Source of the DNA: F-183 sp964627455
GTDB lineage: Bacteria > Acidobacteriota > Terriglobia > Bryobacterales > Bryobacteraceae
DNA: 64,000 nt
Assembly: GCA_964627455.1 (NCBI GenBank)
Contig: CAZVKC010000002.1
Location: 1 to 64,000, forward strand
Reading direction: 5' to 3'
Part shown: piece by piece, positions 24,126-32,387 of the stretch
Numbering within the stretch: the stretch's first letter is position 1
How the letters are laid out: the number at the start of each line of letters is the position of its first letter
Program-made: the position numbers and the translations under genes
Notes under the pieces: model-generated
Database searches by the model: none
What the model was told of the DNA's origin: nothing
Seen by the model: only the letters and a program-made list of their open reading frames with translations

Positions 24126-25682
24126 ATGCAACGAATTCAAAACCACCTGACGGCCGGGCAACAGTTCCAGCGGTTTTTGCTGACTGGTTCCGAAGACGGC
24201 GTGTATCGCGCAGGACTTTTGCCGCAGTTGGAACCGGAACGAACTCCAGCGTTGCTGGCATTTGTTGCGTCGAATGGAGCGGCTGCGGTGGATGGGCTGG
24301 TGAGCGCTCCGCAAGTCCACAACCAGGCGGCATTGTACGCTCTGGCGATCGCTGCTTCGCCTCGCTTTGCGGGGGAGGAGACGAATGCGCGGGCACTGGC
24401 GGCGCTGCCGATTCTGGCGCGCAAGGCGCAGCATCTGGCGGTGTTTGCCGGTTATGTGGCGAAGACGCGCGGCTGGGGCCGCGGACTGCGATCCGCCGTG
24501 GCCAACTGGTATGGGGCGCAGCCGGTGGCGAGCCTTGCCTCGCAGATCCTGCGGCGTCCCGCTTCGAACCTGAAACTGCATCGGGCGCTGTTGCGGCTGG
24601 CGCATCCGCGGGCGGCTTCGCTTGCGCAGAATGCGCTGTATCAGTGGATTTCAGACGGCCGGCTGGGACACCTGGCGACCGCGGAGATTCGTGCGGCGGA
24701 ATTGCGCATGGTCGAGGGGTATGAGCGAATCCGGCAGGCGTCGACGGCGCAGGAAGCCGCGGGGATCATTGAGATTTTCCGCCTGGGACCCGCGCAGGTT
24801 CCGATGCGCTGGCGCTCGTCTCCGCAGGTGTGGGATGCGTTGTTCGATCAGTTGCACTATCGCGAATTGCTGCGATACCTGCCGGCGATGACGTCGTCCG
24901 GCATGTTGTCGCGGGGTTCGGAGAACGCGGCGCTGGCAGTGGCGCGTATCGCCGACCGCAAGCGGATTTCGGCGGCGAAGGCGCATCCGTTGGAACTGTC
25001 TGCGGCGATGGTGCGGTATCGCGGAGCGTCGCGCATGGCTGCGATCGAGAGTGTGTTCGACGCGCTCGATGAGGCGTTGCAGATGAGCGCCGCCTGCCAG
25101 CCGCTGCCGTTCGCTGCTTCGACAGGCGATGGGGAGCAGCAGCCGGACGGGCGGATCGTGGTGGCGGTGGACGCGACGGCGTCGATGCAGGGCGCGGCGG
25201 TGTGCGGCATGCCGGGGATCTCCGCTTCGCTGGCGGCTGCTGCGCTCGCCTTGGGAATCGCGAATGCCGGGGGATCCGCGGGCAGGCGTCGCGGGGCGGC
25301 GGCGGTTTCTGTCGTTCCGTTTCACCGCGACGTGCGGGATCCGATTGAGATCGGCGCGCGGACGCGGATCGCGGAAGTGTTGAATCAGATTCGCGCGACG
25401 CCGAGCCGGAGCGACGCAGCGGCGATGGTTGACTGTGCGCTTCGCAAGCGGCAGCGGGTGAACACGTTCGTGATCGTGACGGATCGCACGGCGGACGCGC
25501 CGGGGATCCTGAGGAATCTGCGCGCGTATCGCGAAAAAATGGGCGTGGAGGCGCGGCTGGTATTGTTCCAGCTTGCCTCGCGCAGCGTTCCAGGTTGGGA
25601 ATCGATCCCGGGGACCCTGGCCTTTGCTGGGCTCGACGCGCAGGCTCCGGCAGCGTTGAACGCCTTTCTTGCGGGCGCCTGA
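24126..25682 (+). CDS. TROVE-domain protein (Ro60-like) with C-terminal von Willebrand A domain
   Basis: A 518-residue protein of the TROVE (telomerase, Ro, vault) family. The helical ring domain covers about 1-330 and shows family phrases such as RFLLTGSEDGVYRAG, TRGWGRGLRSAVANWYG and ALLRLAHPRA. The vWA domain follows with a MIDAS-like DATAS (349-353) in VVAVDATASMQG. Ro-like bacterial proteins bind misfolded RNA and Y RNAs, acting in RNA quality control or with PNPase and Rtc RNA-repair enzymes. The ATG at 24126 follows GAGAGGAG. Binding partners other than the preceding leader are not visible; the small secreted protein downstream may be unrelated. Confidence 0.9.
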   Translation: MQRIQNHLTAGQQFQRFLLTGSEDGVYRAGLLPQLEPERTPALLAFVASNGAAAVDGLVSAPQVHNQAALYALAIAASPRFAGEETNARALAALPILARKAQHLAVFAGYVAKTRGWGRGLRSAVANWYGAQPVASLASQILRRPASNLKLHRALLRLAHPRAASLAQNALYQWISDGRLGHLATAEIRAAELRMVEGYERIRQASTAQEAAGIIEIFRLGPAQVPMRWRSSPQVWDALFDQLHYRELLRYLPAMTSSGMLSRGSENAALAVARIADRKRISAAKAHPLELSAAMVRYRGASRMAAIESVFDALDEALQMSAACQPLPFAASTGDGEQQPDGRIVVAVDATASMQGAAVCGMPGISASLAAAALALGIANAGGSAGRRRGAAAVSVVPFHRDVRDPIEIGARTRIAEVLNQIRATPSRSDAAAMVDCALRKRQRVNTFVIVTDRTADAPGILRNLRAYREKMGVEARLVLFQLASRSVPGWESIPGTLAFAGLDAQAPAALNAFLAGA

Positions 25683-25737
25683 GCGGCAGGCTCGTGGCGC
25701 CTTTTTCCCGGGACTTGCAATAATGGAAGAGGCGCAC

Positions 25738-26115
25738 ATGACCAAGTTCCTAGGTACTCTCGCTCTTCTGCTCTGTTTGACCACGCCGGCGATTTGGGCC
25801 GGTGACAAGACCCGCATCCAGATTCTGGTGAGGAATCTCGACAATAAACCGGTCGATCGCGCGTCCGTCATTGTCCGGTTTGTCGAAGGTCGTTCTGCGA
25901 TCAAGCTGGGTAAGAAGATCATCAAGTCCTGGGAGACCCGCACCAACCAGGAAGGAATCGCGAAGATTCCGGAGATGCCGCAGGGCACCGTGCTGGTGCA
26001 GGTGATTGCCAAGGGATACCAGACCTACGGCAAGCAGTTCGAGGTCAAGGAAGACGACGCGACGCTCGAGATCAAGCTGAATCCTCCGCAGCCGCAGCAC
26101 TCGGTCCACCAGTAA
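25738..26115 (+). CDS. small secreted transthyretin/carboxypeptidase-regulatory-like protein
   Basis: A 125-residue exported protein with signal peptide MTKFLGTLALLLCLTTPAIWA. The mature part is a beta-sandwich resembling the carboxypeptidase regulatory domain: QILVRNLDNKPVDRASVIVRF, a middle loop TRTNQEGIAKIPEMPQGTVLVQVIAKGY, and KEDDATLEIKLNPP. Function unknown; such domains are common as N-terminal parts of Acidobacteria TonB receptors, but here it stands alone. The ATG follows GGAAGAGG. It starts 55 bases after the TROVE stop. Confidence 0.72.
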   Translation: MTKFLGTLALLLCLTTPAIWAGDKTRIQILVRNLDNKPVDRASVIVRFVEGRSAIKLGKKIIKSWETRTNQEGIAKIPEMPQGTVLVQVIAKGYQTYGKQFEVKEDDATLEIKLNPPQPQHSVHQ

Positions 26116-26208
26116 GGGTTCGAATTCAGGATTCTTTGAGAGTTTCTTGAGGACGCCCGATGCATTGGCCTCTTATCCTGAGGATGTCGATGCAGGCGGG
26201 GCATCAGC

Positions 26209-26718
26209 GTGGCGTACGTCGAAACGAACTTCCGGGCGAATGATGGAAGTGGGCCGATGGTCCACTATCTCAATGTGAGCGAGGCGGTGGGGACGGGTTG
26301 TCCGAACAGACCGGATGACGTCGCACTGGTGCAAAGTTTCTTGAATTCCCTGGCCAACCTTCCCGAATCTCCCGTCCAGCGTTTTCCGCTTCCGATCGAT
26401 GGTCTGTTCCACGAGGGATTGGCCCGTGGCGTTGGTTTCTTCCAAAGTCTGGTCCGCCGGGTTTTGCGCCGGCGCCGGAGCGGGGAAACGATAAGAGTGG
26501 ATGGCCTGGTGCTGCCGGCCCGCGGCGTGTACGTCGAGGGTCTGCGTCTGTACACGATCGTGGCGCTGAACAAGGCCTATGCGCACTATTACTGGTACGA
26601 CTACCTGCAGAAGGATCCGCTGACGCGGGCTGAAGCGGCGGCGGCTGCGCTCAGCGAGGCGGGGAGGCGCGAAAGAGCCGCCAATCCGCAACACTCGAGT
26701 TCAACGGCTCAAAGTTGA
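26209..26718 (+). CDS. peptidoglycan-binding-like protein, function unknown
   Basis: A 169-residue protein without signal peptide, starting with GTG. The segment TGCPNRPDDVALVQSFLNSL and later PIDGLFHEGLARGVGFFQSL resembles the peptidoglycan-binding fold (DVxLVQxxLN ... DGxxGxxTxxAxxxFQ), so a PGBD-like domain is plausible. The C-terminus is Ala/Arg-rich. Its last 68 bases overlap the 3' end of the convergent triple-fusion regulator. It may be cut short or be unreliable at the C-terminus. Confidence 0.5.
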   Translation: MAYVETNFRANDGSGPMVHYLNVSEAVGTGCPNRPDDVALVQSFLNSLANLPESPVQRFPLPIDGLFHEGLARGVGFFQSLVRRVLRRRRSGETIRVDGLVLPARGVYVEGLRLYTIVALNKAYAHYYWYDYLQKDPLTRAEAAAAALSEAGRRERAANPQHSSSTAQS

Positions 26719-28306
26719 TGCCGGATCCGGCGACCAGGTCTTTGACCGTGCTGGACACGACCACTTCGTAAGGGTTCGCGTGTTCGAGGACGCGTCCGGC
26801 GATGTCGACGGCGAACCCTCCCAAACGGCCGGATGCAAGCTTGTCGCATTCGCCTGTGTGAAGGCCTGCGCGGAGTTCGACGCCGAGTCTGCGGGCGTGT
26901 TCGAGGATGGCGTTGGCGCATTTGATGGCGCGTGCCGGTCCGTCGAAACTCGCGAGCGGACCGTCAGTCCAATTGGCGGTGTTCTGGGGCTGGCCGCGGA
27001 ACCATTGGAGTTCGCGTTCGGCCTGGGCTCGAAGTCTGGGCGAGTCGGCGCCGCCGAGAAAGAGCACGGTGGCCAGCACCCGTTCCGGTTCGTCCTCATG
27101 GCGCGCGCCCATGAGGAACTCTTCCATCTCATCGAGAATCGCTTCCTGGTCGCCGACAAACGGCAGGTGATCGGCGCCGGGAAGTTCGACGTAACGGGCG
27201 CGTGGCATCAACGATGCGAGGTAGCGTCCTTCTTCGACTTTGAGGCACTGGTCGCCGTTGCGATGGATCACGAGGCTCGGCACATGGACCGACGGCAGCA
27301 CGCTGCGCACATCGATTTCCGCATTCATGCGGGTGAGCGCCTTGGCCGCCCCGGGACTGGCTCCCATGCGCAGGTAGGTTGCCCACCAGCGGCGAAAGTC
27401 AGGATCCCTGGCCATGGTGGGGGCGCGATCCTCAATGCCCACGGGGCCGCCCCAGGATCTCTCCATCTCTTCGAGGTAGGCGTTGCGTTCTTCGAGCGTG
27501 GGTCCCCAGGGATAGTCGACGTCGCGGAGGCGCCGGGCGTAGGTTCCGATCATGGTGAGCGCAATGGTCCGCTCGGGGTAGGTTGCGGCGAAGAGGGCGG
27601 ACATGGGCCCGCCCTCGGATACGCCACAGATCGCTGCGCGATGGCAGCCTGCTGCGTCCATCACGGCGTGGACGTCTTCCATGCGTTGTTCGAGGGTCGG
27701 CAGGGCGTTGAGGGGTACGCGATCGGAAAGTCCGGTGCCGCGTTTGTCGAAGAGGATGAGGCGGGAAAACGACGCGAGGCGGCGCAGGAAGCGGGCGAAC
27801 GACGGCTCGGCCCAGAAGTACTCGAGGTGCGAGACCCATCCCATCACGAAGACGAGGTCCAAGGGGCCGTCGCCGACGACCTGATAGGCGATGTTGACTT
27901 CGCCGCTGCGGGCGTACTGCGTGTCCGGAGGCTTCGCGTCGCCGGAGATGACCTGCGGCGCCGCGGGCATCGGGTCGAGCGCGAGGGTCGCATCCATCGC
28001 GGGCTTCGGGGTGGAGATCGGGGCGGCGAAGCGGTAGCCGAACTTCGGCACTGTTTCGATGTAGATGCCGCCTTCGAGCGCTTTGCGGAGCAGGGAAATG
28101 TGCTGGGTGAGGTTGGCTTCCTCCACGAAGGTGTCAGGCCACAGTTGCGCGAGCAGTTTCTCTTTGCTCAGGGCCTGGCCGGCGCTTTCGACCAACAGGC
28201 AAAGCAGGTCGAATGTTTTGGGCGCGAGGGGCAGGCCTTTGCCCTCGCGACGCAGCGACCGTTCGCGCAGATCGAGTTGGTACGGTCCAAACAGGTAAGC
28301 GCTCAT
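26651..28306 (-). CDS. winged-helix regulator fused to alpha/beta-hydrolase and cyclase-like domain
   Basis: A 551-residue three-part protein. An OmpR/CadC-type winged helix occupies about 1-95 (LFGPYQLDLRERSLRREGKGLPLAPKTFDLL, ending YIETVPKFGYRF). An alpha/beta-hydrolase follows (about 130-400, nucleophile Ser230 in GVSEGG, acid Asp352, His380). The C-terminus (about 410-551) has the fold of class III adenylyl/guanylyl cyclases, but the metal aspartates expected near its start are replaced: TVLFLGGADSP instead of the usual TVLFxDIxG. It is therefore probably a binding or signalling domain without cyclase activity. The ATG at 28306 begins at the family start. It is divergent from hpnJ, with a perfect inverted repeat between. 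Confidence 0.85.
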   Translation of the reverse strand: MSAYLFGPYQLDLRERSLRREGKGLPLAPKTFDLLCLLVESAGQALSKEKLLAQLWPDTFVEEANLTQHISLLRKALEGGIYIETVPKFGYRFAAPISTPKPAMDATLALDPMPAAPQVISGDAKPPDTQYARSGEVNIAYQVVGDGPLDLVFVMGWVSHLEYFWAEPSFARFLRRLASFSRLILFDKRGTGLSDRVPLNALPTLEQRMEDVHAVMDAAGCHRAAICGVSEGGPMSALFAATYPERTIALTMIGTYARRLRDVDYPWGPTLEERNAYLEEMERSWGGPVGIEDRAPTMARDPDFRRWWATYLRMGASPGAAKALTRMNAEIDVRSVLPSVHVPSLVIHRNGDQCLKVEEGRYLASLMPRARYVELPGADHLPFVGDQEAILDEMEEFLMGARHEDEPERVLATVLFLGGADSPRLRAQAERELQWFRGQPQNTANWTDGPLASFDGPARAIKCANAILEHARRLGVELRAGLHTGECDKLASGRLGGFAVDIAGRVLEHANPYEVVVSSTVKDLVAGSGINFEPLNSSVADWRLFRASPPR

Positions 28307-28401
28307 TGATGTAACGAGTCCTACTATCATAAGGCACGGCGCAACGGACTCCGGCAGATGGTTTTGCTGAAACGTGCGGTTCGATGGAGATATCTGCCAT
28401 T

Positions 28402-28428
28402 CAAACAGGAATGCCGCAGTCCTGTTTG
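28402..28428. promoter_or_regulatory. perfect 9-bp inverted repeat in the hpnJ/regulator divergent region
   Basis: CAAACAGGA at 28402-28410 and TCCTGTTTG at 28420-28428, with a 9-base spacer. It lies 95 bases from the winged-helix regulator start and 48 bases upstream of the hpnJ ATG. Its spacing and position fit an operator for a dimeric DNA-binding protein; the winged-helix protein encoded next to it is the obvious candidate. A terminator is unlikely between two divergent starts. Confidence 0.6.
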
Positions 28429-28476
28429 GAGGCGGTTGCCCGTGTACGCGGCAAAACGTTACCCTGAAATAACGCG

Positions 28477-29934
28477 ATGAGAACGCTTTTCCTGAATCCC
28501 CCGTCTTTTGAAGGATTTGACGGAGGCGCGAGTTCCCGCTGGCCCGCCTCGCGAGAAATCGAGTCCTATTGGTATCCCGTGTGGCTGACGTACCCGGCCG
28601 GCATGCTGCCCGACAGCAAGGTCGTGGACGCTCCGCCGCACAAGATCTCGATCGAGCAAACCGTCGAAATGGCGAAGGATTTCGAGCTTCTCGTACTCTT
28701 CACGTCAACGCCGGGTTTCTCCGTCGACGTCAAGATGGCCGAGATGATGAAGGATTCGAATTCGAAGCTGAAGGTCGCCTTCGTGGGGCCTCCGGTGACG
28801 GTCGAGCCCGAGAAGGCGTTCCGCGAGTCGAAGGCGATCGACTTCATCGTGCGGCGCGAGTTCGATCACCAGATCGTGAATTACGCCAAGGGTACGCCGC
28901 TTTCGGAACTGCCGGGCGTGAGCTATCGCGACGCGAGCGGTGCGATCCGGCACAACCCCGAGGGGCCGGTGATCGAGAACCTCGACGAGTTGCCGTGGGC
29001 TTCGAAGGTTTATAAGCGCGACCTGGATTTCACGCGCTACAACGTTCCGTTCCTGCTGAATCCGTACATCAGCTTTTATACATCGCGCGGCTGCCCCGCG
29101 ATGTGCACATTCTGCCTGTGGCCGCAGACGCATTCGGGCCACCGCTGGCGTTTGCGTTCGATCAGCGACATCGTCAACGAGTGCCGCTGGGCGCTGGAGA
29201 ATTTCCCCGGGCTCAAAGAGATCTTCTTCGATGACGACACCTTCAACTACAAGAAGGAACGCACCATCGAACTGTGCAAGGAACTCAAGAAGCTGAACTT
29301 CACGTGGTCCTGCACGTCGCGTGTGACGACGGACTATGAAACGTTGAAGGCGATGCGCGAGGCCGGTTGCCGGCTGATGATCGTCGGATACGAATCGGGC
29401 GATCCGCAGATCCTCAAGAACATCAAGAAGGGCGCGACCGTCGATATGGCGACGCGCTTCACCAAGGACGCCCATAGCCTCGGCCTGACCATCCACGCGG
29501 ACTTTATCGTGGGCCTTCCGGGTGAGAGCCGCGAGAGCCTGCGCCGCACCATCGACTTCGCGAAGAAGCTCGATTGCGAAACGATTCAGGTGTCGATCGC
29601 GCATCCGTATCCGGGCACCGAGTTCTTCGACTATGTGAAGAAGAACAATCTCATCACCATCGATTCGATGACCGACGAGAACGGCCACCAGTTGCCGAAC
29701 ATCATCTATCCGGGCCTCAACCGCGGCGAACTGGTGGAGTGGGTGGAGAAGTTTTACGGCGAATACTACTTCCGTCCGGGCGCGGCCTGGCGCGTGGTGA
29801 AGAAGGCGATCGTTAACAACGACGTGCCGCGCCTGTACAAGGAAGCCAGGGAATACCTGGCGCTGCGTGCGAAGCGCAAGCAGTTTGTGAAGGATCAGAA
29901 GAACCGCCAGGCGGCTTCGAGCTTTGGCGACTGA
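28477..29934 (+). CDS. hpnJ: hopanoid-modification radical SAM protein HpnJ
   Basis: A 485-residue B12-binding-like radical SAM enzyme. The [4Fe-4S] motif is CPAMCTFC with Cys206, Cys210 and Cys213, followed by WPQTHSGHRWRLRS, which is typical of HpnJ. The N-terminal MRTLFLNPPSFEGFDGGASSRW and the cobalamin-like fold region (about 1-150) also match. In characterised systems HpnJ converts bacteriohopanetetrol-glucosamine to the cyclitol ether. It heads a plus-strand operon with two EamA-like proteins and hpnI. No strong Shine-Dalgarno lies before the ATG. Confidence 0.92.
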   Translation: MRTLFLNPPSFEGFDGGASSRWPASREIESYWYPVWLTYPAGMLPDSKVVDAPPHKISIEQTVEMAKDFELLVLFTSTPGFSVDVKMAEMMKDSNSKLKVAFVGPPVTVEPEKAFRESKAIDFIVRREFDHQIVNYAKGTPLSELPGVSYRDASGAIRHNPEGPVIENLDELPWASKVYKRDLDFTRYNVPFLLNPYISFYTSRGCPAMCTFCLWPQTHSGHRWRLRSISDIVNECRWALENFPGLKEIFFDDDTFNYKKERTIELCKELKKLNFTWSCTSRVTTDYETLKAMREAGCRLMIVGYESGDPQILKNIKKGATVDMATRFTKDAHSLGLTIHADFIVGLPGESRESLRRTIDFAKKLDCETIQVSIAHPYPGTEFFDYVKKNNLITIDSMTDENGHQLPNIIYPGLNRGELVEWVEKFYGEYYFRPGAAWRVVKKAIVNNDVPRLYKEAREYLALRAKRKQFVKDQKNRQAASSFGD

Positions 29935-30292
29935 TTCTTCCAGTCCGGGTGCACGAAGGCTGAAAACGTGGGCGTTCGCGGCGCTGGTGGTGCTGAGCAA
30001 CGCCTTCGGCAACCTGTTTCTTGATTTTGGAGTGCATGGATCATTCGCGTGGCTCGTGGCGGGTGTGCTGTTGCTCATCCTCTGGATGCTGTCGCGCATG
30101 ACGCTGCTGTCGTGGGCAGACCTCAGCTTCGTGTTGCCGGTCACTGCGGTTGGCTACGTGTTGTCTGCGTTGTTCGGCTTTGCGTTCCTGGGTGAGACGG
30201 TAAGTCCGAAGCGGTGGCTGGGGACGCTGCTGATCTTTGCCGGCGTCGCTCTTGTGGGACGCACGGGCGAGAGGACGGAGATCCGGAAATGA
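29924..30292 (+). CDS. half-size EamA/DMT-type membrane protein A
   Basis: A 122-residue protein with four predicted transmembrane helices (starting WAFAALVVLSNAFGNLFL and ending LLIFAGVALVGRTG), equivalent to one half of a ten-helix DMT transporter. The TTG start at 29924 overlaps the last 11 bases of hpnJ; the frame before the first helix otherwise lacks an in-frame ATG. The next gene begins inside its stop (ATGA). Small multidrug-resistance-type proteins of this size act as dimers. Together with protein B it may export or flip a modified hopanoid, which is inference from operon position. Confidence 0.72.
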   Translation: MATDSSSPGARRLKTWAFAALVVLSNAFGNLFLDFGVHGSFAWLVAGVLLLILWMLSRMTLLSWADLSFVLPVTAVGYVLSALFGFAFLGETVSPKRWLGTLLIFAGVALVGRTGERTEIRK

Positions 30293-30651
30293 AGTGGATC
30301 CTCGTCGGACTGGTGGTGGGATGCACCGTGCTGGCGGACCTGCTGCAGAGTTTCGAGATGAAGCGCCACGGCGAAGTGTCGGACTTCGGCGCTTCGGGTT
30401 TGAAGCGCCTGGCTGCGACGCTCGCTCGCAAGAAGCTGCTGATCCTTTCCGTTTTCTTCATGGCCGTGTCGTTCTTCGCATTCATCGGATTGCTGAAGGT
30501 TGCGGACCTCAGCTTTGCGGTTCCGGCGACGGCGGCATCGGTGGTGTTCGAGACGATCCTCGCCCGGCTGGTGCTGAAAGAAAACGTCAATGGCCATCGC
30601 TGGGCGGGCGCGGCGCTGATTGCATGCGGCGTGTACCTGGTGTCCTCGTAA
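30289..30651 (+). CDS. half-size EamA/DMT-type membrane protein B
   Basis: A 120-residue four-helix protein (WILVGLVVGCTVLADLL onward) with the EamA hallmark LLKVADLSFAVPATAASVVFETILARLVLKENVNGHRWAGAALIACG. It shares ATGA with the upstream protein A and its stop is directly followed by the hpnI ATG. The two proteins A and B together look like a split transporter forming a heterodimer. No signal peptide is needed. Confidence 0.8.
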   Translation: MKWILVGLVVGCTVLADLLQSFEMKRHGEVSDFGASGLKRLAATLARKKLLILSVFFMAVSFFAFIGLLKVADLSFAVPATAASVVFETILARLVLKENVNGHRWAGAALIACGVYLVSS

Positions 30652-31767
30652 ATGACAGTTCCCGAAATCCTGTTGTTGACCGTTGCCGGCGGGTACCAGT
30701 TGTTCGCGCTGGCGGCGTGTCTCAAGAGGCTGGCGTTTCGCGAGAAGCCTTCGACATACACACCGGCGGTTTCGATCCTGAAGCCGGTGCGCGGTTCGGA
30801 TCCTGATTTTTACGAAGCCATCCGTTCCCACGCGGAGATCGACTATCCTTCGTACGAGATCATCTTCGGTGTTCGCGACCGCGAGGATCCCGCTGTGCCG
30901 CACCTGCGCCGGTTGATTGCCGCGTACCCCGACCGGGACATCCGCATCGCCATCAGCGACACGGTCATGCCAAACCGCAAGGTTGGAGTTTTGATGGACG
31001 CCTACCAGGCATCGAAGCATCCGATCATTCTGATCAATGACAGCGACATCAAAGTGACGCCCGATTACCTGCGCAAGGTGGTGGCGCCACTGGAACGCAA
31101 GGAAATCGGCCTTGTGACGTGCCTGTACCGCGCGCTGGGATCTACATTCGCGGGGTGGTTCGAGGCATTGGGCATTGATACGGATTTTGCTCCCTCGACG
31201 CTGGTGGCGCCGTTCGTTGGCATTGACGAATTCGCCCTGGGATCCACGCTGGCGGTTCGCCGCGCGGACCTGGAGCGCATCGGTGGCCTGCAGGCTCTCG
31301 GCGAATTCATCGCGGATGATTACCAGCTTGGCCACCGGATTCATCAATTGGGCTTGAAGTGCTATCTCGCGGAACCTGTCGTCGAAACGCATCTCGGCGC
31401 AGCGAACTTTACGGACGCCTGGTTGCATCAGGTGCGGTGGGCTCGCACGATTCGATCGTGCCGGGGTGACGGCTACATCGGCCTGCCCGTCACGTTCGCA
31501 TCGGTGTGGGCGGCGCTGGCGTTGCTGCTTGGATACACGTGGGTCGGCCTCGCGATCCTGGCGGCGCGAATGACGATGGCGCTCACCGCGAGCCTGTTTG
31601 TGTTGGGCGCGAAGTCGGGCCGGGCGATGTTGGCGCTGGTCCCGCTGCGGGACTTCTGGTCTGCGGCAGTCTGGCTTGCCGGTTTGAGCGGGCGCACCGT
31701 GTACTGGCGGGATGTCCGGATGGAACTGTCCGAAGACGGCCGCATCGTCAGCACACAGCGCGTTTAA
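30652..31767 (+). CDS. hpnI: hopanoid biosynthesis glycosyltransferase HpnI
   Basis: A 371-residue GT21-like glycosyltransferase. It carries the ceramide-glucosyltransferase-type motifs: a DxD-like DSD in INDSDIKV (130-132), DDYQLG (222-227) and Q-x-x-R-W in HQVRWART (260-263). Transmembrane helices flank the domain, one at the N-terminus and about two to three near the end. HpnI adds N-acetylglucosamine from UDP-GlcNAc to bacteriohopanetetrol; the deacetylase HpnK normally acts next, followed by HpnJ. HpnK is not in this operon. The ATG directly follows the preceding stop. Its TAA shares TTAA with the convergent SH3 gene. Confidence 0.9.
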   Translation: MTVPEILLLTVAGGYQLFALAACLKRLAFREKPSTYTPAVSILKPVRGSDPDFYEAIRSHAEIDYPSYEIIFGVRDREDPAVPHLRRLIAAYPDRDIRIAISDTVMPNRKVGVLMDAYQASKHPIILINDSDIKVTPDYLRKVVAPLERKEIGLVTCLYRALGSTFAGWFEALGIDTDFAPSTLVAPFVGIDEFALGSTLAVRRADLERIGGLQALGEFIADDYQLGHRIHQLGLKCYLAEPVVETHLGAANFTDAWLHQVRWARTIRSCRGDGYIGLPVTFASVWAALALLLGYTWVGLAILAARMTMALTASLFVLGAKSGRAMLALVPLRDFWSAAVWLAGLSGRTVYWRDVRMELSEDGRIVSTQRV

Positions 31768-32387
31768 TTCCGGGGGACTTCGAGCGCAACGAGGCGCCAG
31801 CCTTCAAATCCTTGCGCGAATTGCGCTCGGGGCGTCAACGAACTGCGCAGGTGCTGGCTTTGTACAAACCCTTCTTTGCCGTTGACTCGCACGTGAGTCC
31901 ATTCGCCGGGTGCATCGCCGAGTTTCTCCACGACGTCGAAGGAGAGGACTGCGAGCGCCTTGGAATCGCGATCGGGCGCGGTGCGCAGCACGACCTGATC
32001 GCGGGTCAGCACGAGATAGCGCCGAGGGTCGAGTTTTTCAGGGAACTTCCAGACGAGATAGGGCGCGACATACAAACGGGGATGCATGCGCACGCTGCCG
32101 AGCGACAGCATATCCGTGATGACTTCCCAGAGCGCCGTATCTGGATCCGCAGGGCGCCAGCGGGCGACGAATGCGTTCCATCCCTTTTCTTCGGGATCCT
32201 TTTTGCTGCCTGTGCCGGTGACGATGTCGTCGGCGCAAAGCTTGCGGAATGCTTTGACGTCGCGCTTGACGGCGGCCTTGTTGAGTTTCGCGGTGAACGA
32301 CTGGAACGTGGAATCACGCTGCGTGTCGTCCACCGGAAAGATGCGATAACCTTGCGCCAGTAGCACCAGCGCGGGTAGCAGCAGCAT
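31764..32387 (-). CDS. secreted SH3-domain protein
   Basis: A 207-residue protein with a short signal-like start (MLLLPALVLLAQG). The first part (about 15-110) has an NTF2-like or uncharacterised helical fold with LCADDIVTGTG and WEVITDMLSL. An SH3b-like domain follows (about 128-180: VVLRTAPDRDSKALAVLSFDVVEKLG, WTHVRVNGKEGFV), which usually binds cell-wall peptides. Its ATG shares a base with the isocitrate dehydrogenase stop (TAATG), so it is coupled to that gene. Function unknown. Confidence 0.72.
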   Translation of the reverse strand: MLLLPALVLLAQGYRIFPVDDTQRDSTFQSFTAKLNKAAVKRDVKAFRKLCADDIVTGTGSKKDPEEKGWNAFVARWRPADPDTALWEVITDMLSLGSVRMHPRLYVAPYLVWKFPEKLDPRRYLVLTRDQVVLRTAPDRDSKALAVLSFDVVEKLGDAPGEWTHVRVNGKEGFVQSQHLRSSLTPRAQFAQGFEGWRLVALEVPRN

